Source: an uncultured Lachnospiraceae bacterium
GTDB taxonomy: Bacteria > Bacillota > Clostridia > Lachnospirales > Lachnospiraceae
Direction: 5' to 3'
Length of the DNA: 44,836 nt
Assembly (NCBI GenBank): GCA_910577675.1
Contig: CAJTOR010000027.1
Coordinates: forward strand, 1-44,836
In this document: positions 8,727 through 17,953 of the stretch, in pieces
Numbering within the stretch: the first letter of the stretch is position 1
Layout: each line of letters begins with the position of its first letter
Made by a program: the position numbers and the translations under genes
Notes under the pieces: generated by a model
Databases searched by the model: none
The model's input: only the letters and a program-made list of their open reading frames with translations
What the model was told of the DNA's origin: nothing

Positions 8727-9356
8727 CTACAATCTTCGGATCATTTCCTGCGCGACGGAAGCGATGAATGTTACCATCTGCTCAATCAGCGTAAAGAAAA
8801 GCATCCCGATAAATACAATGATAGCTGCCGCAACGAAGGTCAAGAAAATCGCCGCCGCATTTTTCCCAAAGGTGTACTCGTGTATGGTTAAAAGCCCTGC
8901 CACCAACATAAAAATCGACCAGACCAGCCCTAAGGAAACTACAACATTTAAAATCATTGCTTCTTCAAGGATAATAAAATTGCTCACGAACACCTTGATC
9001 AAAATACCGAACATATAAGGAATCAGCGAGTAGCCAAGCACGGTTACAATGGCCGGGAGATTTCCACTGCCGTTAAGCAGCGTTGTAACCGTCCAGTTGC
9101 TGACGGCAAACAACACTAAAATCAGCACGGTTGTCGTGAAAATGGAAACGCTGTTCATCGCCTCAAGCTGGTTCGTATTCATAATAAAACCAGTGTACTG
9201 ATGTTCCACACAGCGCAGAACCCCAAAAACCATCAGGAGGAATACCGCGAGCAGCGTGCTGCCCTTCTTCCGGAAACGGATTTCATAAAACCCGTCAAAA
9301 GGATGGAATATCGATTGTTTCAGATAACCGAGTTTTTCGCGAATCTCTTCCTTCAC
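8727..9356 (-). CDS. Yip1-family multipass membrane protein
   Basis: 209 residues with about five hydrophobic segments (near 32-50, 70-92, 100-125, 132-158, 168-195) and a soluble N-terminus (LGYLKQSIFHPFDGFYEIRF), the layout of bacterial YIP1-domain proteins. The GTG start at 9356 overlaps the TGA of the preceding NHL gene in a GTGA junction, downstream of AAAGGGGGGAAG, so the two are translationally coupled. Bacterial Yip1 proteins have no established biochemical role. Its fixed place between the NHL/TPR protein and the DUF5696 protein suggests that the three work as one envelope complex linked to polysaccharide uptake. Confidence 0.75.
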   Translation of the reverse strand: MKEEIREKLGYLKQSIFHPFDGFYEIRFRKKGSTLLAVFLLMVFGVLRCVEHQYTGFIMNTNQLEAMNSVSIFTTTVLILVLFAVSNWTVTTLLNGSGNLPAIVTVLGYSLIPYMFGILIKVFVSNFIILEEAMILNVVVSLGLVWSIFMLVAGLLTIHEYTFGKNAAAIFLTFVAAAIIVFIGMLFFTLIEQMVTFIASVAQEMIRRL

Positions 9357-10834
9357 TTCTTCTTCCCCCCTTTTTTATGGTAGCGGATTTCCGTAAAGAT
9401 CATCCAGCCAATCAGCGCGATAAAAATTACCATGATAACCGGGAAATATTTCTCAAGCATCTCGCTGCGGTAGCCATTGTAAGCCTTCGAGTAGAAAGTC
9501 CTGTTTTGTCCCAGTTTAAAATACTCCATCGCTTTTTTATATTCGCTTTTCATTAGGTAATTTTTTCCAATTCCATTGTACGCTACATCATAATTGACAT
9601 TAAGCCCCGTTGCCTTCTCAAAATGCACCAGCGCCTCGTCCCACCGCCCATTGTAATAGCAGCGGTTCCCATCGAGCACTGCCTGGCCGAACTGGGTCGG
9701 TGCCAGGATGTAGGCACATTTTAGAGTTTTGTCGCCTACCACCAGCTTATCTCCGAGCCACGCGATCCCGGACGGATCTTTTAACTCGCCCTTCAAATTC
9801 CCGAGGGTTCCAAAAACATTTAGCAGTTCCCCGTCAAAATTATACAAAAAAATCCTGCCGTGGGCGCGGTCAAGCAATGCGTAAGTGCCGTAGTCCGTCA
9901 CTGCGATATCGACAAAGCGGCTTCCCTGGTCATCGCTGTGAAGATTCCACAATTCACCGACCACAAAGCTGTTTCCCTCCTCGCGCAGTACGTTCTCACC
10001 CTTTGAGTTCAGACGGAACACCATATCCGCCGCGGAGGTATCGTAAGTTACCGCCATAACAAAACCTTCGCCGTCCAGCGTGATATTGTTAAATGCCGGA
10101 GCATAGGTCTTTGACATCTGGGATTTCTGCTCGTCACTCGCGAGTGATTTCCAGAAATAATCGATCAGGCTGACACGGGGCGTATTCACACCATAGTACC
10201 CGGAAAAACTTCCGTCCGCCGTCAGTTCAATAATTCCCTCATAACTGGACTGCACAATCACATAGATCCGATCCGCCAGATCAACCGCAATCTTTGAGGG
10301 CTTAAACTGCGTTGCGCCAGTCATGTTTTCCGGCTGGTTAATAATGCGCTTTAAGGAGTAATTGTCAAGATCAACCACCAGGATTCTCTGCGCCCCGGTA
10401 TCCGCAATATAGAGTTCACGGTTTTTCTCATGGACGAACACTCCCTCCGGGGAGGTAAGCATAATCTGGTTGCCCGCCTCATCGAGCGCAATCTTATTGT
10501 CGGCGTTGCGCAAAAGCTTTATGTTCGCAAGCAGGTTCCCCTGTTCATCCAGCGAGAAAATCCTGCTCTCGGTGGAATCCACAAGGAAAATCCTTCCATC
10601 CTTGCTGGTGCAGACATCATCCACACTGCCAAGCTTTATCCCTCCCAGATTGTTCACATCGATCATGCGCTCAAGCTGGAAAGTGGCAGGGCTTTCCTTT
10701 ACATTCCCCCAAAGATCATAAATGTAGCCGTCGTATACATAACTGCTGCCGTCTGATGCCGACACCCTTACCGGCAGCATGAGCAGAATGAATACAAACG
10801 TAATGCTGATGATTCGTTTTATTTTTTTATTCAT
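9353..10834 (-). CDS. secreted NHL-repeat/TPR protein with C-terminal membrane anchor
   Basis: 493 residues. A signal peptide (residues 1-26, ending VRVSA) is followed by a beta-propeller of NHL-like blades (for example GSVDDVCTSKDGRIFLVDS, SPEGVFVHEKNRELYIADT, KPSKIAVDLADRIYVI, DPSGIAWLGDKLVVGD), then two TPR-like helices pairs at about 390-455 (RCYYNGRWDEALVHFEKA, KSEYKKAMEYFKLG) and a single membrane segment at about 463-484 with a basic cytoplasmic tail. It would therefore sit outside the membrane. Propeller plus TPR suggests a scaffold or binding protein rather than an enzyme. Ribosome binding site AGGGGTAGGTG precedes the ATG at 10834. Coupled to Yip1 by a 4-base overlap. Confidence 0.75.
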   Translation of the reverse strand: MNKKIKRIISITFVFILLMLPVRVSASDGSSYVYDGYIYDLWGNVKESPATFQLERMIDVNNLGGIKLGSVDDVCTSKDGRIFLVDSTESRIFSLDEQGNLLANIKLLRNADNKIALDEAGNQIMLTSPEGVFVHEKNRELYIADTGAQRILVVDLDNYSLKRIINQPENMTGATQFKPSKIAVDLADRIYVIVQSSYEGIIELTADGSFSGYYGVNTPRVSLIDYFWKSLASDEQKSQMSKTYAPAFNNITLDGEGFVMAVTYDTSAADMVFRLNSKGENVLREEGNSFVVGELWNLHSDDQGSRFVDIAVTDYGTYALLDRAHGRIFLYNFDGELLNVFGTLGNLKGELKDPSGIAWLGDKLVVGDKTLKCAYILAPTQFGQAVLDGNRCYYNGRWDEALVHFEKATGLNVNYDVAYNGIGKNYLMKSEYKKAMEYFKLGQNRTFYSKAYNGYRSEMLEKYFPVIMVIFIALIGWMIFTEIRYHKKGGKKK

Positions 10835-10844
10835 ACCGTATCAC

Positions 10845-11732
10845 CTACCCCTTTATTCCCGATGTGGACATCGTTTCAATGACATTGCTCTGCGATACCA
10901 CAAACACGCCGACCGGAACAATAAGCATAACCAAGGATACTGCGGATGCGACACCCGTTCTTGCGATACCGCCGCTGACAAGCTGTGAGAGCACGTAGCT
11001 TAGCGGTTTTAACTCCTCGGAGTAGATAAAAATGCCGCCCGTGGTTCCCCACATCTGCTGGAACGAGAAAATAATCAGCGTGATCCATGCCGGTTTACAA
11101 AGCGGCATCACGACCTTCCAGTAGGTCTGGAATTCCGTCGCACCGTCAATCTTCGCCGCCTCGATCATCTCGTCCGGCACCTGGACCATAAAGTTTTTCA
11201 TAAGGTAGAGTCCGAGCGTCCCGCCAACCGCCGGCAGGATAACCGCCCAGTAGCTGTCAATCAGGTGCATCGCGCTCATAATCAGGTAGTTCGGGATCGC
11301 TGTTACCGAAGCCGAAAACATAAGCGCATACACAATCAGGTTGCTCATAAACGCCGAACCCGGAAATTTGTACTTTGCAATCGGGAACGCTGCCATGGAA
11401 CCTAAAAGCACGGTTCCAAATGTCCCGATACCGGTGATTAACAATGTGTTAAATGCGTAGCGCGAAAACGGTATGGCAAAACTCTCGATGATCGTTGCAA
11501 GGTCAACGAAATTGTCCGTGGTCGGATTGTCAACCGTAAGCCTAGGCGGGAAGATGAAAATCTCGCTGAACGGCTTGAACGCGCTTGTTATGGTATACAA
11601 AAGTGGGAAAAGGCTGAATATACCGAACAGTCCAAGGATCACGATCAGGGCGATATCCCCGCCCATGCTCCGGTTCCTGCGCTTGAATTTCCGGCTCACC
11701 AGCTTCTTTTTTATATAACGGAATAATTTCAT
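10845..11732 (-). CDS. sugar ABC transporter permease, MalG type (first pair)
   Basis: 295-residue permease with a basic N-terminus, six predicted membrane segments and an EAA loop (EMIEAAKIDGATEFQTYWKVVMP). AGGAGG lies 6 bases before the ATG at 11732. It starts 9 bases after the end of its MalF-type partner, so the pair is co-translated. With that partner it forms the membrane channel of an importer for oligosaccharides; the two solute-binding proteins upstream are the probable partners outside. The ATPase must come from elsewhere in the genome. Confidence 0.92.
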   Translation of the reverse strand: MKLFRYIKKKLVSRKFKRRNRSMGGDIALIVILGLFGIFSLFPLLYTITSAFKPFSEIFIFPPRLTVDNPTTDNFVDLATIIESFAIPFSRYAFNTLLITGIGTFGTVLLGSMAAFPIAKYKFPGSAFMSNLIVYALMFSASVTAIPNYLIMSAMHLIDSYWAVILPAVGGTLGLYLMKNFMVQVPDEMIEAAKIDGATEFQTYWKVVMPLCKPAWITLIIFSFQQMWGTTGGIFIYSEELKPLSYVLSQLVSGGIARTGVASAVSLVMLIVPVGVFVVSQSNVIETMSTSGIKG

Positions 11733-11741
11733 AGCGGCCTC

Positions 11742-12707
11742 CTATCCAAGCTTTCTAAGCAGCTTCTGTACAAGCACGTTGCAGATCAACATGATACAGA
11801 AAAGGATAACTGCAATCGTACATGCATACCCGAGCTCGTAGCGGACATTACCAAAATCGTGCAGGTGTGTCAGGATCGTATGCCCCGCATAATTCGGGGA
11901 TGGGAACCCGACCAAATCGATGGAAAGCTGCGATACCGACAGCGAACTTGTAATCTGCATAACCGCACCGAACATAAGCTGCGGCTTCATACATGGCAGG
12001 GTGATATACCAAAGTTCCTGCCAGCGGTTCTTGATTCCCTCGACAGCCGCCGCCTCATACAGCGATTTATCCATATTCTGCAAACCTGCTATAAAGGTCA
12101 GGAAACTGATACCAAGGCTTAACCAGAGCTGTACGACGATAAGGATCGGCATAATATAGCCCTCGGTCTGAAGCCACAGGATGGCTTCGTTAGTAAACCC
12201 GAGTTTTAACATCCACGCATTCGCCCAGCCGTATGTATCCGATGAGAATAAAAGTTTCCACACCAAATATGCATTGCCCGAGATGGACGGCGCGTAAAAC
12301 ACGAGTGTCATAATCGCGCGCGGGATACGCGGCAGATCATTGACCACCCACGCAAACAAAAAACACATAATATAGCTGACCGGCCCCGTAATAATTGCGA
12401 ACACCAGCGTATTTTTTACCGCGGTCAAAAAGATCGGGTCATACACAATCAATTTGACATAGTTTGAAAAACCGATAAATTCCGGTGCCTCCACCATATC
12501 GAAGGAGGTAAGGGAAAGTATCATGGAAATCACAACCGGCAAAAATGTAAAGACAATGAAGATAAACGCAAATGGCGCAATCATCATGTATTTATACTTG
12601 TGCTTTCTCCACACGGTGGAAAATTTTTTGTCATGGGATAGTCTTTCCTCCACGGACATCCCCACCGCGGGGGATAATTGCTTCGCTGAATTTTTCTGTT
12701 TCCCCAC
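11742..12707 (-). CDS. sugar ABC transporter permease, MalF type (first pair)
   Basis: 321 residues starting at a GTG (12707) with AGGAGG and 7 bases spacing; the basic cytoplasmic N-terminus (VWRKHKYKYMM) precedes the first membrane segment at about 41-62. Six segments in all and a typical EAA loop (LYEAAAVEGIKNRWQELWYITLP). It follows the CBM-fused solute-binding protein by 15 bases and precedes the MalG-type permease by 9. Function: half of the translocation pore for a carbohydrate importer. Confidence 0.92.
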   Translation of the reverse strand: MGKQKNSAKQLSPAVGMSVEERLSHDKKFSTVWRKHKYKYMMIAPFAFIFIVFTFLPVVISMILSLTSFDMVEAPEFIGFSNYVKLIVYDPIFLTAVKNTLVFAIITGPVSYIMCFLFAWVVNDLPRIPRAIMTLVFYAPSISGNAYLVWKLLFSSDTYGWANAWMLKLGFTNEAILWLQTEGYIMPILIVVQLWLSLGISFLTFIAGLQNMDKSLYEAAAVEGIKNRWQELWYITLPCMKPQLMFGAVMQITSSLSVSQLSIDLVGFPSPNYAGHTILTHLHDFGNVRYELGYACTIAVILFCIMLICNVLVQKLLRKLG

Positions 12708-12722
12708 AGTTATCCCTCCTTC

Positions 12723-15614
12723 CTATTTCTGATAGCTCAGATGCAGTTCCTCGCGCTTCCTGGTCAACTCCTCGTTGATGGACTTGATATTTAAATACAG
12801 GGTTTCGCGCGGGTTGGCATTCTTCGCCACCACATCGTTAAACGCGTACTGTACCATACGTGTTGTCATATAGTTGCCAGGCACTGCCTCAATACCGATG
12901 GTCGCCTCAAACTGGGAAAGTAATGCACTAAGTTCCACATTGCTCCATGGAAGCTGCCTTAATACCTCCGGGTCAGCCGCGGAGTACCTTGCTGCCGTGC
13001 CCATCAGCGCCTCGAGGGAATTAGCGAAATTAAGCTGCGCCTCGGTTCCCGTCCACCATTTGACGAACTCCCATGCCGCCTCCTGCTTTTTGCTCTGAGC
13101 CATAATTACCGTCGAAACCGTATCCACCACAAAATTATGGTCGATCGTCCCGTCTTCCTTCTCGGTGCCAAGCATCGGCGCAAATGTCCAGCGCCCCTTA
13201 ATCTCCGGCGCAAAAATCTCAAGCTGGTTGAATGTGTTGTAGGTGATAATACCGATCGGCACCTCACCGGTGCGGAAGCGGTTCGTGAAATCCACCTGCA
13301 CTTCAAGCCCATAGCCGGTATAAAAATCCGTAAAACTCTTAAACGCGATCATCGCCTCATCCGAATCCAGCGCACTCACAATGCCGTAATCCTTGCCCGT
13401 CCCGCCGTAAGCATCGCCGCCATTCTGGAATACCATGGAGAAATACAGATTGATATAGGCTGCGTTCTGCTGTACATTCGGTATGTAGGCATTGTAATTG
13501 TTCTTTTGCAGCACCGGGAGCATCTCGAGAAACTCCGTCCAGGTCTGCGGGATAGAAAGCCCCAGGGAGTCGAGGATATCCGTGCGCGCAAATACCATCA
13601 TAAAATTCGCCTGTTCCGGGATGCCGTACACGCCGCCCTGGAAACTTGCACAGTCAAGTGTGCTCTTATAGAAACGCCCCGCCACTTCGTCGTAACCCGG
13701 CAGCGAAGAAAGCTCCGAAACTGCATTACGCATTGCAAAATCCTGCAATGTGGACTGGGAAAGCCCGATTACTACGTCAGGACCATTGCCCGCAAGCGCC
13801 GCCCGCAGCACGACATCCACCGGAATCAACTGGAGATTGACCGAAATATCATGTGTCGGTGTAAAAGTTTCATCAATCTGGTTCTGGATAATCTGCGCCT
13901 GCTCGCGCCCGAACGATGCCATCCAGACCTTGATGGAATTATCCCCTGAAACATCCTCTTCCGTAATCTGGTTTGTGCTGTAGAAGAAGGTGGCAAAGAA
14001 CCTGACCACGCTGTTGGCAGCACCCTTAAAGAAGCCTTGCTTTGCCGCAGGCAATTTCCCATCCTGCCCTGTAAGAAGAATACTGTCCACCTCAAGCGGC
14101 ATTTCAGCTACATTTACCAGCCAGGTACCGATCGCGGAAATATTGTTTTTAAACTGATTTAACTCCTCAATAACACTCTCCGGGTCCTCGGACAGCCACT
14201 CTGCCTCAAGTGCCATCTTCTCGAGCAGGCTGGTGTTCTCACCCTTCTCGCCCGTAATTCCGACAATCGCATCGATTGCGGCGTAGAGGTTTTCGCTCTC
14301 CTGCTTCAGGTTCTTTGCAAAATCGGGTATCTTCTTGTCTATTTCATAATCAATAAATTTGTTCGGTGCCTGGCCGACCAACTGGACTACTGCCAGGTAA
14401 CTTTCGTTTAACACAGAAAGACTTTCCTCAACCTGGCTGATAATACCGCCCATCGGTCCCATCACGTTCTCCAGGGTAATGGTGTTTTCCCCAGCATTTA
14501 AATAAAACAGATAAGGCTCCCCATTTTCATCTGTAATCGTGTACATATTCATGTCACTGCTGTAGTTAAAGCCGACACTGTTGACTTCCTTATATGGGAT
14601 CTGCCCATTAATATAAAGCCTGCGGTAACTGGTTACACCGCGGTTTAAGTTCTGCCTGCCCTTGACTGTCAGTTCATACAACCCCGCCTCAGGTGCCTGG
14701 ACCGTCCAGGTAATGGATTCCCCCGGCGAATTCCAGCTTGCCGCGCCGATTGTATTATATACGATGTAATACGGGTGATACGGCTCAAGGAGCGTATCCG
14801 AATAATTTTTCTGAATATTGATGGAAGTAGAGCTCTTATAGATTGCACTGGTGTTTTCCGTTACGCGCTCCGCCTGGCAGATAATGTTTTCCCCCCCATA
14901 GACCGGGTACTGCGCTTTTAATTCCGCAATTTTTTCCGTGTAAGGCTGCATTTTTTCTGCCGCCACAAACTGTATTGAAGTGTATTCAAGCGGTTCTTTC
15001 GTCACCTCAAAAGTAATTGTATGTTTCCCGGCTGAGAGGAAAAAGATCAGCGGCTCGTTGTTGCGCCGGTTATAATCCTCCACAAACCACTCCGTATTGT
15101 GGTATACCTCATATGCGCCCGGACGGATTTCATTTTTATTCTTAACCCTGATTTCCTCGTCCGCCCACCATCTCTTAATCACAATGCGGGAGAGATCCTC
15201 ATAAGGGATTTCCCCGTCAATCAATATTTTCCTCTGGATATCCGAAGTAGTTCCCGGAAGTGCGATATAGCCTAGTTTGAGATTGTAAAAACCTTCTTTC
15301 GCCACATCAAACTCCCATGTGATCTGACCTACATCTCCCGTCATAATCCCTTCGATGCCAACCGTTACTTCACAATCTGCCGAAGCCGTGTAACGGCTTA
15401 TATCGACATCCACTGTCTGATCCGACAGCATCCCATCGTACCCATTGCTTTTCAGGTAGTTCGCATAGCTTGACTCGTAAATTGTTTCGGAGCCCGCCGA
15501 GGTCGCATGGATACTCTCCCCGCCCCCCGAAACGATAAGGACAACTGCTATGAGCGCAATTAGCACAACCACTGCAATGATACGGATTCCCCTTTTTTTA
15601 TTCCTGTCTTTCAT
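12723..15614 (-). CDS. membrane-anchored solute-binding protein fused to two N-terminal carbohydrate-binding-like domains
   Basis: 963 residues, about twice the usual solute-binding protein. One membrane segment at about 11-29 without a lipobox is followed by two similar beta-sandwich units (about 80-220 and 260-390). Both contain the pattern 'D/NGxIPYxxx' for an exposed loop and end with 'aGxxTIT(F/L)E', as in carbohydrate-binding modules of CBM6/35-like fold. A helical stretch (about 395-500) leads to a family-1 extracellular solute-binding domain from about 560 to 960 (IKVWMASFG, GNGPDVVIG, SLGLSIPQTWTEF, AAWEFVKWWTG). The ATG at 15614 follows AGGAAAGGAAC. It lies between the lipoprotein solute-binding gene and the first permease pair, with which it should work. 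Tethering by a membrane helix rather than a lipid is unusual. Confidence 0.85.
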   Translation of the reverse strand: MKDRNKKRGIRIIAVVVLIALIAVVLIVSGGGESIHATSAGSETIYESSYANYLKSNGYDGMLSDQTVDVDISRYTASADCEVTVGIEGIMTGDVGQITWEFDVAKEGFYNLKLGYIALPGTTSDIQRKILIDGEIPYEDLSRIVIKRWWADEEIRVKNKNEIRPGAYEVYHNTEWFVEDYNRRNNEPLIFFLSAGKHTITFEVTKEPLEYTSIQFVAAEKMQPYTEKIAELKAQYPVYGGENIICQAERVTENTSAIYKSSTSINIQKNYSDTLLEPYHPYYIVYNTIGAASWNSPGESITWTVQAPEAGLYELTVKGRQNLNRGVTSYRRLYINGQIPYKEVNSVGFNYSSDMNMYTITDENGEPYLFYLNAGENTITLENVMGPMGGIISQVEESLSVLNESYLAVVQLVGQAPNKFIDYEIDKKIPDFAKNLKQESENLYAAIDAIVGITGEKGENTSLLEKMALEAEWLSEDPESVIEELNQFKNNISAIGTWLVNVAEMPLEVDSILLTGQDGKLPAAKQGFFKGAANSVVRFFATFFYSTNQITEEDVSGDNSIKVWMASFGREQAQIIQNQIDETFTPTHDISVNLQLIPVDVVLRAALAGNGPDVVIGLSQSTLQDFAMRNAVSELSSLPGYDEVAGRFYKSTLDCASFQGGVYGIPEQANFMMVFARTDILDSLGLSIPQTWTEFLEMLPVLQKNNYNAYIPNVQQNAAYINLYFSMVFQNGGDAYGGTGKDYGIVSALDSDEAMIAFKSFTDFYTGYGLEVQVDFTNRFRTGEVPIGIITYNTFNQLEIFAPEIKGRWTFAPMLGTEKEDGTIDHNFVVDTVSTVIMAQSKKQEAAWEFVKWWTGTEAQLNFANSLEALMGTAARYSAADPEVLRQLPWSNVELSALLSQFEATIGIEAVPGNYMTTRMVQYAFNDVVAKNANPRETLYLNIKSINEELTRKREELHLSYQK

Positions 15615-15674
15615 GGGTGATAGTTCCTTTCCTACCTGACTTGCTGCGATTCTTTCCCTCTATTTACCGGTGAA

Positions 15675-15707
15675 AGAAGGCAGGAAGACCATGGTCCCCT
15701 GCCTTCT
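15675..15707 (-). terminator. intercistronic hairpin behind the solute-binding gene
   Basis: 10-bp stem AGAAGGCAGG/CCTGCCTTCT (15675-15684 with 15698-15707), with an inner palindrome GACCATGGTC, located between the abundant solute-binding lipoprotein and the rest of the operon. No U-run on the minus strand. Such hairpins in sugar ABC operons commonly stabilise the binding-protein mRNA or act as partial terminators. Confidence 0.6.
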
Positions 15708-15750
15708 TAATTCATTCACCCAGTAAAATTGCCGTCTGGAAACAAAATAC

Positions 15751-17904
15751 TTATTCTGCTGCTTCTACCGTTACTGGCACTGTTACACTGCCCGTATTGC
15801 CCGCATAGTCCGTAACAGTAAGGGCAACATTATATGTGCCCGGCGTTGTCGTATCCAGCTCGGAAAGATCAGCCGCAACTGTGCCGCTTACATCGATGCC
15901 ATCTGCATCCACTGCGGACGCAATATAATCCTTCCAGTTGATCGTGGTGGTATCAGTATCCATCTTAACAGTAGGAAGCTCTTCCTTCGCAGTAACGGTC
16001 GGTGCCGTCGTATTGTCCGGGTTGTAGATGATAACCTTGATCTTCTTTTCGCCCTTGTTGCCTGCCGCATCCGAAATTTCTGCCTTCACTGCATCGCCGT
16101 AGGAACCTGCCTTTGTTGCATCAAGTTCTTCCGATACTGTATAGGTCGCCTTTGTCATGTCAAGCTCGCCGTCCACACTGTCCTTCGCGGTAAAGTACTC
16201 TGCCCAGTTTACGGAAGACAGATCAGTGCCTGCCGCAAAAACTGCTTCCTTGCCGTCAACTGCCGGCGGCTGGTTATCGTGAACATCATTCGAAGCAAGG
16301 ATGGATTCCACATTGCTCGTTACATTGGTAAAGAGATTCATATTTGCCTTAACCGCAACATCGTATGCACTCATGCCGTTAAGCCCGTACAGGGACTGAC
16401 CAACAATCTCATCCCAGGTAACGCGGATGCCAAGCAGGTCGGCATAATCATTGACAAGCTTGTCGCCGATTGCAAGGAAGCACTCTATGATCTTGTCACC
16501 GTATTTCTCATTCAGAACGTCGAGCTTCATCTTATTCAGTTCCTCAAGCGCGTTCTTTTCCTTGTACTCCATAACAGTATCCGTGCCGCCGAGTGCCTTG
16601 TAGTAAGTTGTCCAGTAAAGTGCATATGCCTTTAATGCAAGCTCGGTCTTCTCCGGGCTGACACCCTTTAACACGCCGACGGAGTCGCCGAGCGTGATTG
16701 CCTGTGTATACTCCGGATCATCCACACTCAGGGAATCCTCCCTAGGCCACGGAACAATGCCGACGATCTCGCCGCGATCCGCCGCGGAACCTGCAACACC
16801 GCCAATATACCAGTCAGGACAGTCCGTAAATACCGTCGAGCCCTTGCCGAAATCGTCCGCCGCGCGGGTCCACTCCGGTGTACCCTTGCCGTCATCGTAA
16901 GTGCCAGGGTCTACCAAAAGCTTCTTCTCAAACAGATCTTCAATATACTGCATACCCTTTATGGATGCTTCAGAATCCGGCTCAAGACCTGCGTTTCCAT
17001 AGATCGCGCCGCCTGCGGAATACATTGCGGAAAGACCTGCGAAACGGTGGTCGGTTTCATATGCCTGGATTGTGTCATACTTTGAACCATCCGGCGCTGC
17101 CGTGTTTGCGTAATATGCCTGAACCTTGGTCAGGTAATCCGTGAAGGTACTCCAGGTCCAGGTTCCGTTCAGGTAATGATCCATCGGGGTGACAAGATTT
17201 CCGCTCTCATCCTTTAACGCATCCACCTTCTCAAGCATGGAAATATTAAAGATCAGCGGCCAGCGCTGCTTATAGCGGATTACATTGGTAAGCATGTAGT
17301 TGTGTCCGTACAGCTTATCATAGAACATCCAGGATGTATCCTCATCCTCAAATATGTAAGCGTAATTGTCAAGCTGCTGTAATACGTTCTGCGCAAGGAT
17401 AACACCCTCCGAACCGCCCCACATAAGCGCTAAGTCGCAGACCGGATTTCCCGCAAGCACGCTTGTCATTAACTCCTCAGTTGTGTTTGCACTGTACTGG
17501 AGGAACTCGAACTCGACATTTAACTGCTCCTTAACCGCTGCAAGTGCCGCAAGCCCTGCCTGTCTCTCTGTTTCGTTCATTGTATATTCGCCCGTCACCT
17601 CATCCACATGGTTCGGATCAAGATCCTGGACCCAGTGTGTGCCGTAGCGGATCACAACCGGATCACCCTGCGGCACATTTGCCTCCTGTGTTGGCTCAGG
17701 GTCTGCTTCCTTGGTCGGTTCCGGTGTATTTTCTGCACCCGTAGTCGGCTCTGCCTCCTTGGTTGGCTCCGGGGTTGCCTCGGTTCCTTTTGTCGGCTCA
17801 GGGGTGTTTGTTGGTGTCGTACCGGAATCCCCTCCGCCACATGCAGCCAAGCTTGCCACCATGCACGCACTCATCAGCAAAGCGCCAATTTTCTTCTTTC
17901 TCAT
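15751..17904 (-). CDS. extracellular solute-binding lipoprotein with C-terminal Ig-like repeats
   Basis: Start at ATG 17904 (MRKKKIGALL) with AAGGAGGAG 5-6 bases upstream; 717 residues. The lipoprotein signal ends in a lipobox Leu-Ala-Ala-Cys at about residue 22. It is followed by a repetitive linker with several copies of T-P-E-P-T-K (about 31-75), then a family-1 type solute-binding domain (about 80-550: VAVKEQLNVEFEFLQYS-like core, AGNPVCDLALMWGG, TDYLTKVQAYY). The C-terminal ~170 residues contain two similar cadherin/HYR-like units ending 'DxAGNKGEKKIKV' and 'DYAGNTGSVTVPV'. It is the first gene of the long operon and the likely main binding protein of the importer. C-terminal Ig-like repeats on a solute-binding protein are uncommon and may give extra polymer contact. 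Confidence 0.88.
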   Translation of the reverse strand: MRKKKIGALLMSACMVASLAACGGGDSGTTPTNTPEPTKGTEATPEPTKEAEPTTGAENTPEPTKEADPEPTQEANVPQGDPVVIRYGTHWVQDLDPNHVDEVTGEYTMNETERQAGLAALAAVKEQLNVEFEFLQYSANTTEELMTSVLAGNPVCDLALMWGGSEGVILAQNVLQQLDNYAYIFEDEDTSWMFYDKLYGHNYMLTNVIRYKQRWPLIFNISMLEKVDALKDESGNLVTPMDHYLNGTWTWSTFTDYLTKVQAYYANTAAPDGSKYDTIQAYETDHRFAGLSAMYSAGGAIYGNAGLEPDSEASIKGMQYIEDLFEKKLLVDPGTYDDGKGTPEWTRAADDFGKGSTVFTDCPDWYIGGVAGSAADRGEIVGIVPWPREDSLSVDDPEYTQAITLGDSVGVLKGVSPEKTELALKAYALYWTTYYKALGGTDTVMEYKEKNALEELNKMKLDVLNEKYGDKIIECFLAIGDKLVNDYADLLGIRVTWDEIVGQSLYGLNGMSAYDVAVKANMNLFTNVTSNVESILASNDVHDNQPPAVDGKEAVFAAGTDLSSVNWAEYFTAKDSVDGELDMTKATYTVSEELDATKAGSYGDAVKAEISDAAGNKGEKKIKVIIYNPDNTTAPTVTAKEELPTVKMDTDTTTINWKDYIASAVDADGIDVSGTVAADLSELDTTTPGTYNVALTVTDYAGNTGSVTVPVTVEAAE

Positions 17905-17953
17905 ATATTCTCCTCCTTTTTGTTGATCGAATCCGTTCGGCAATTTTACTTTA

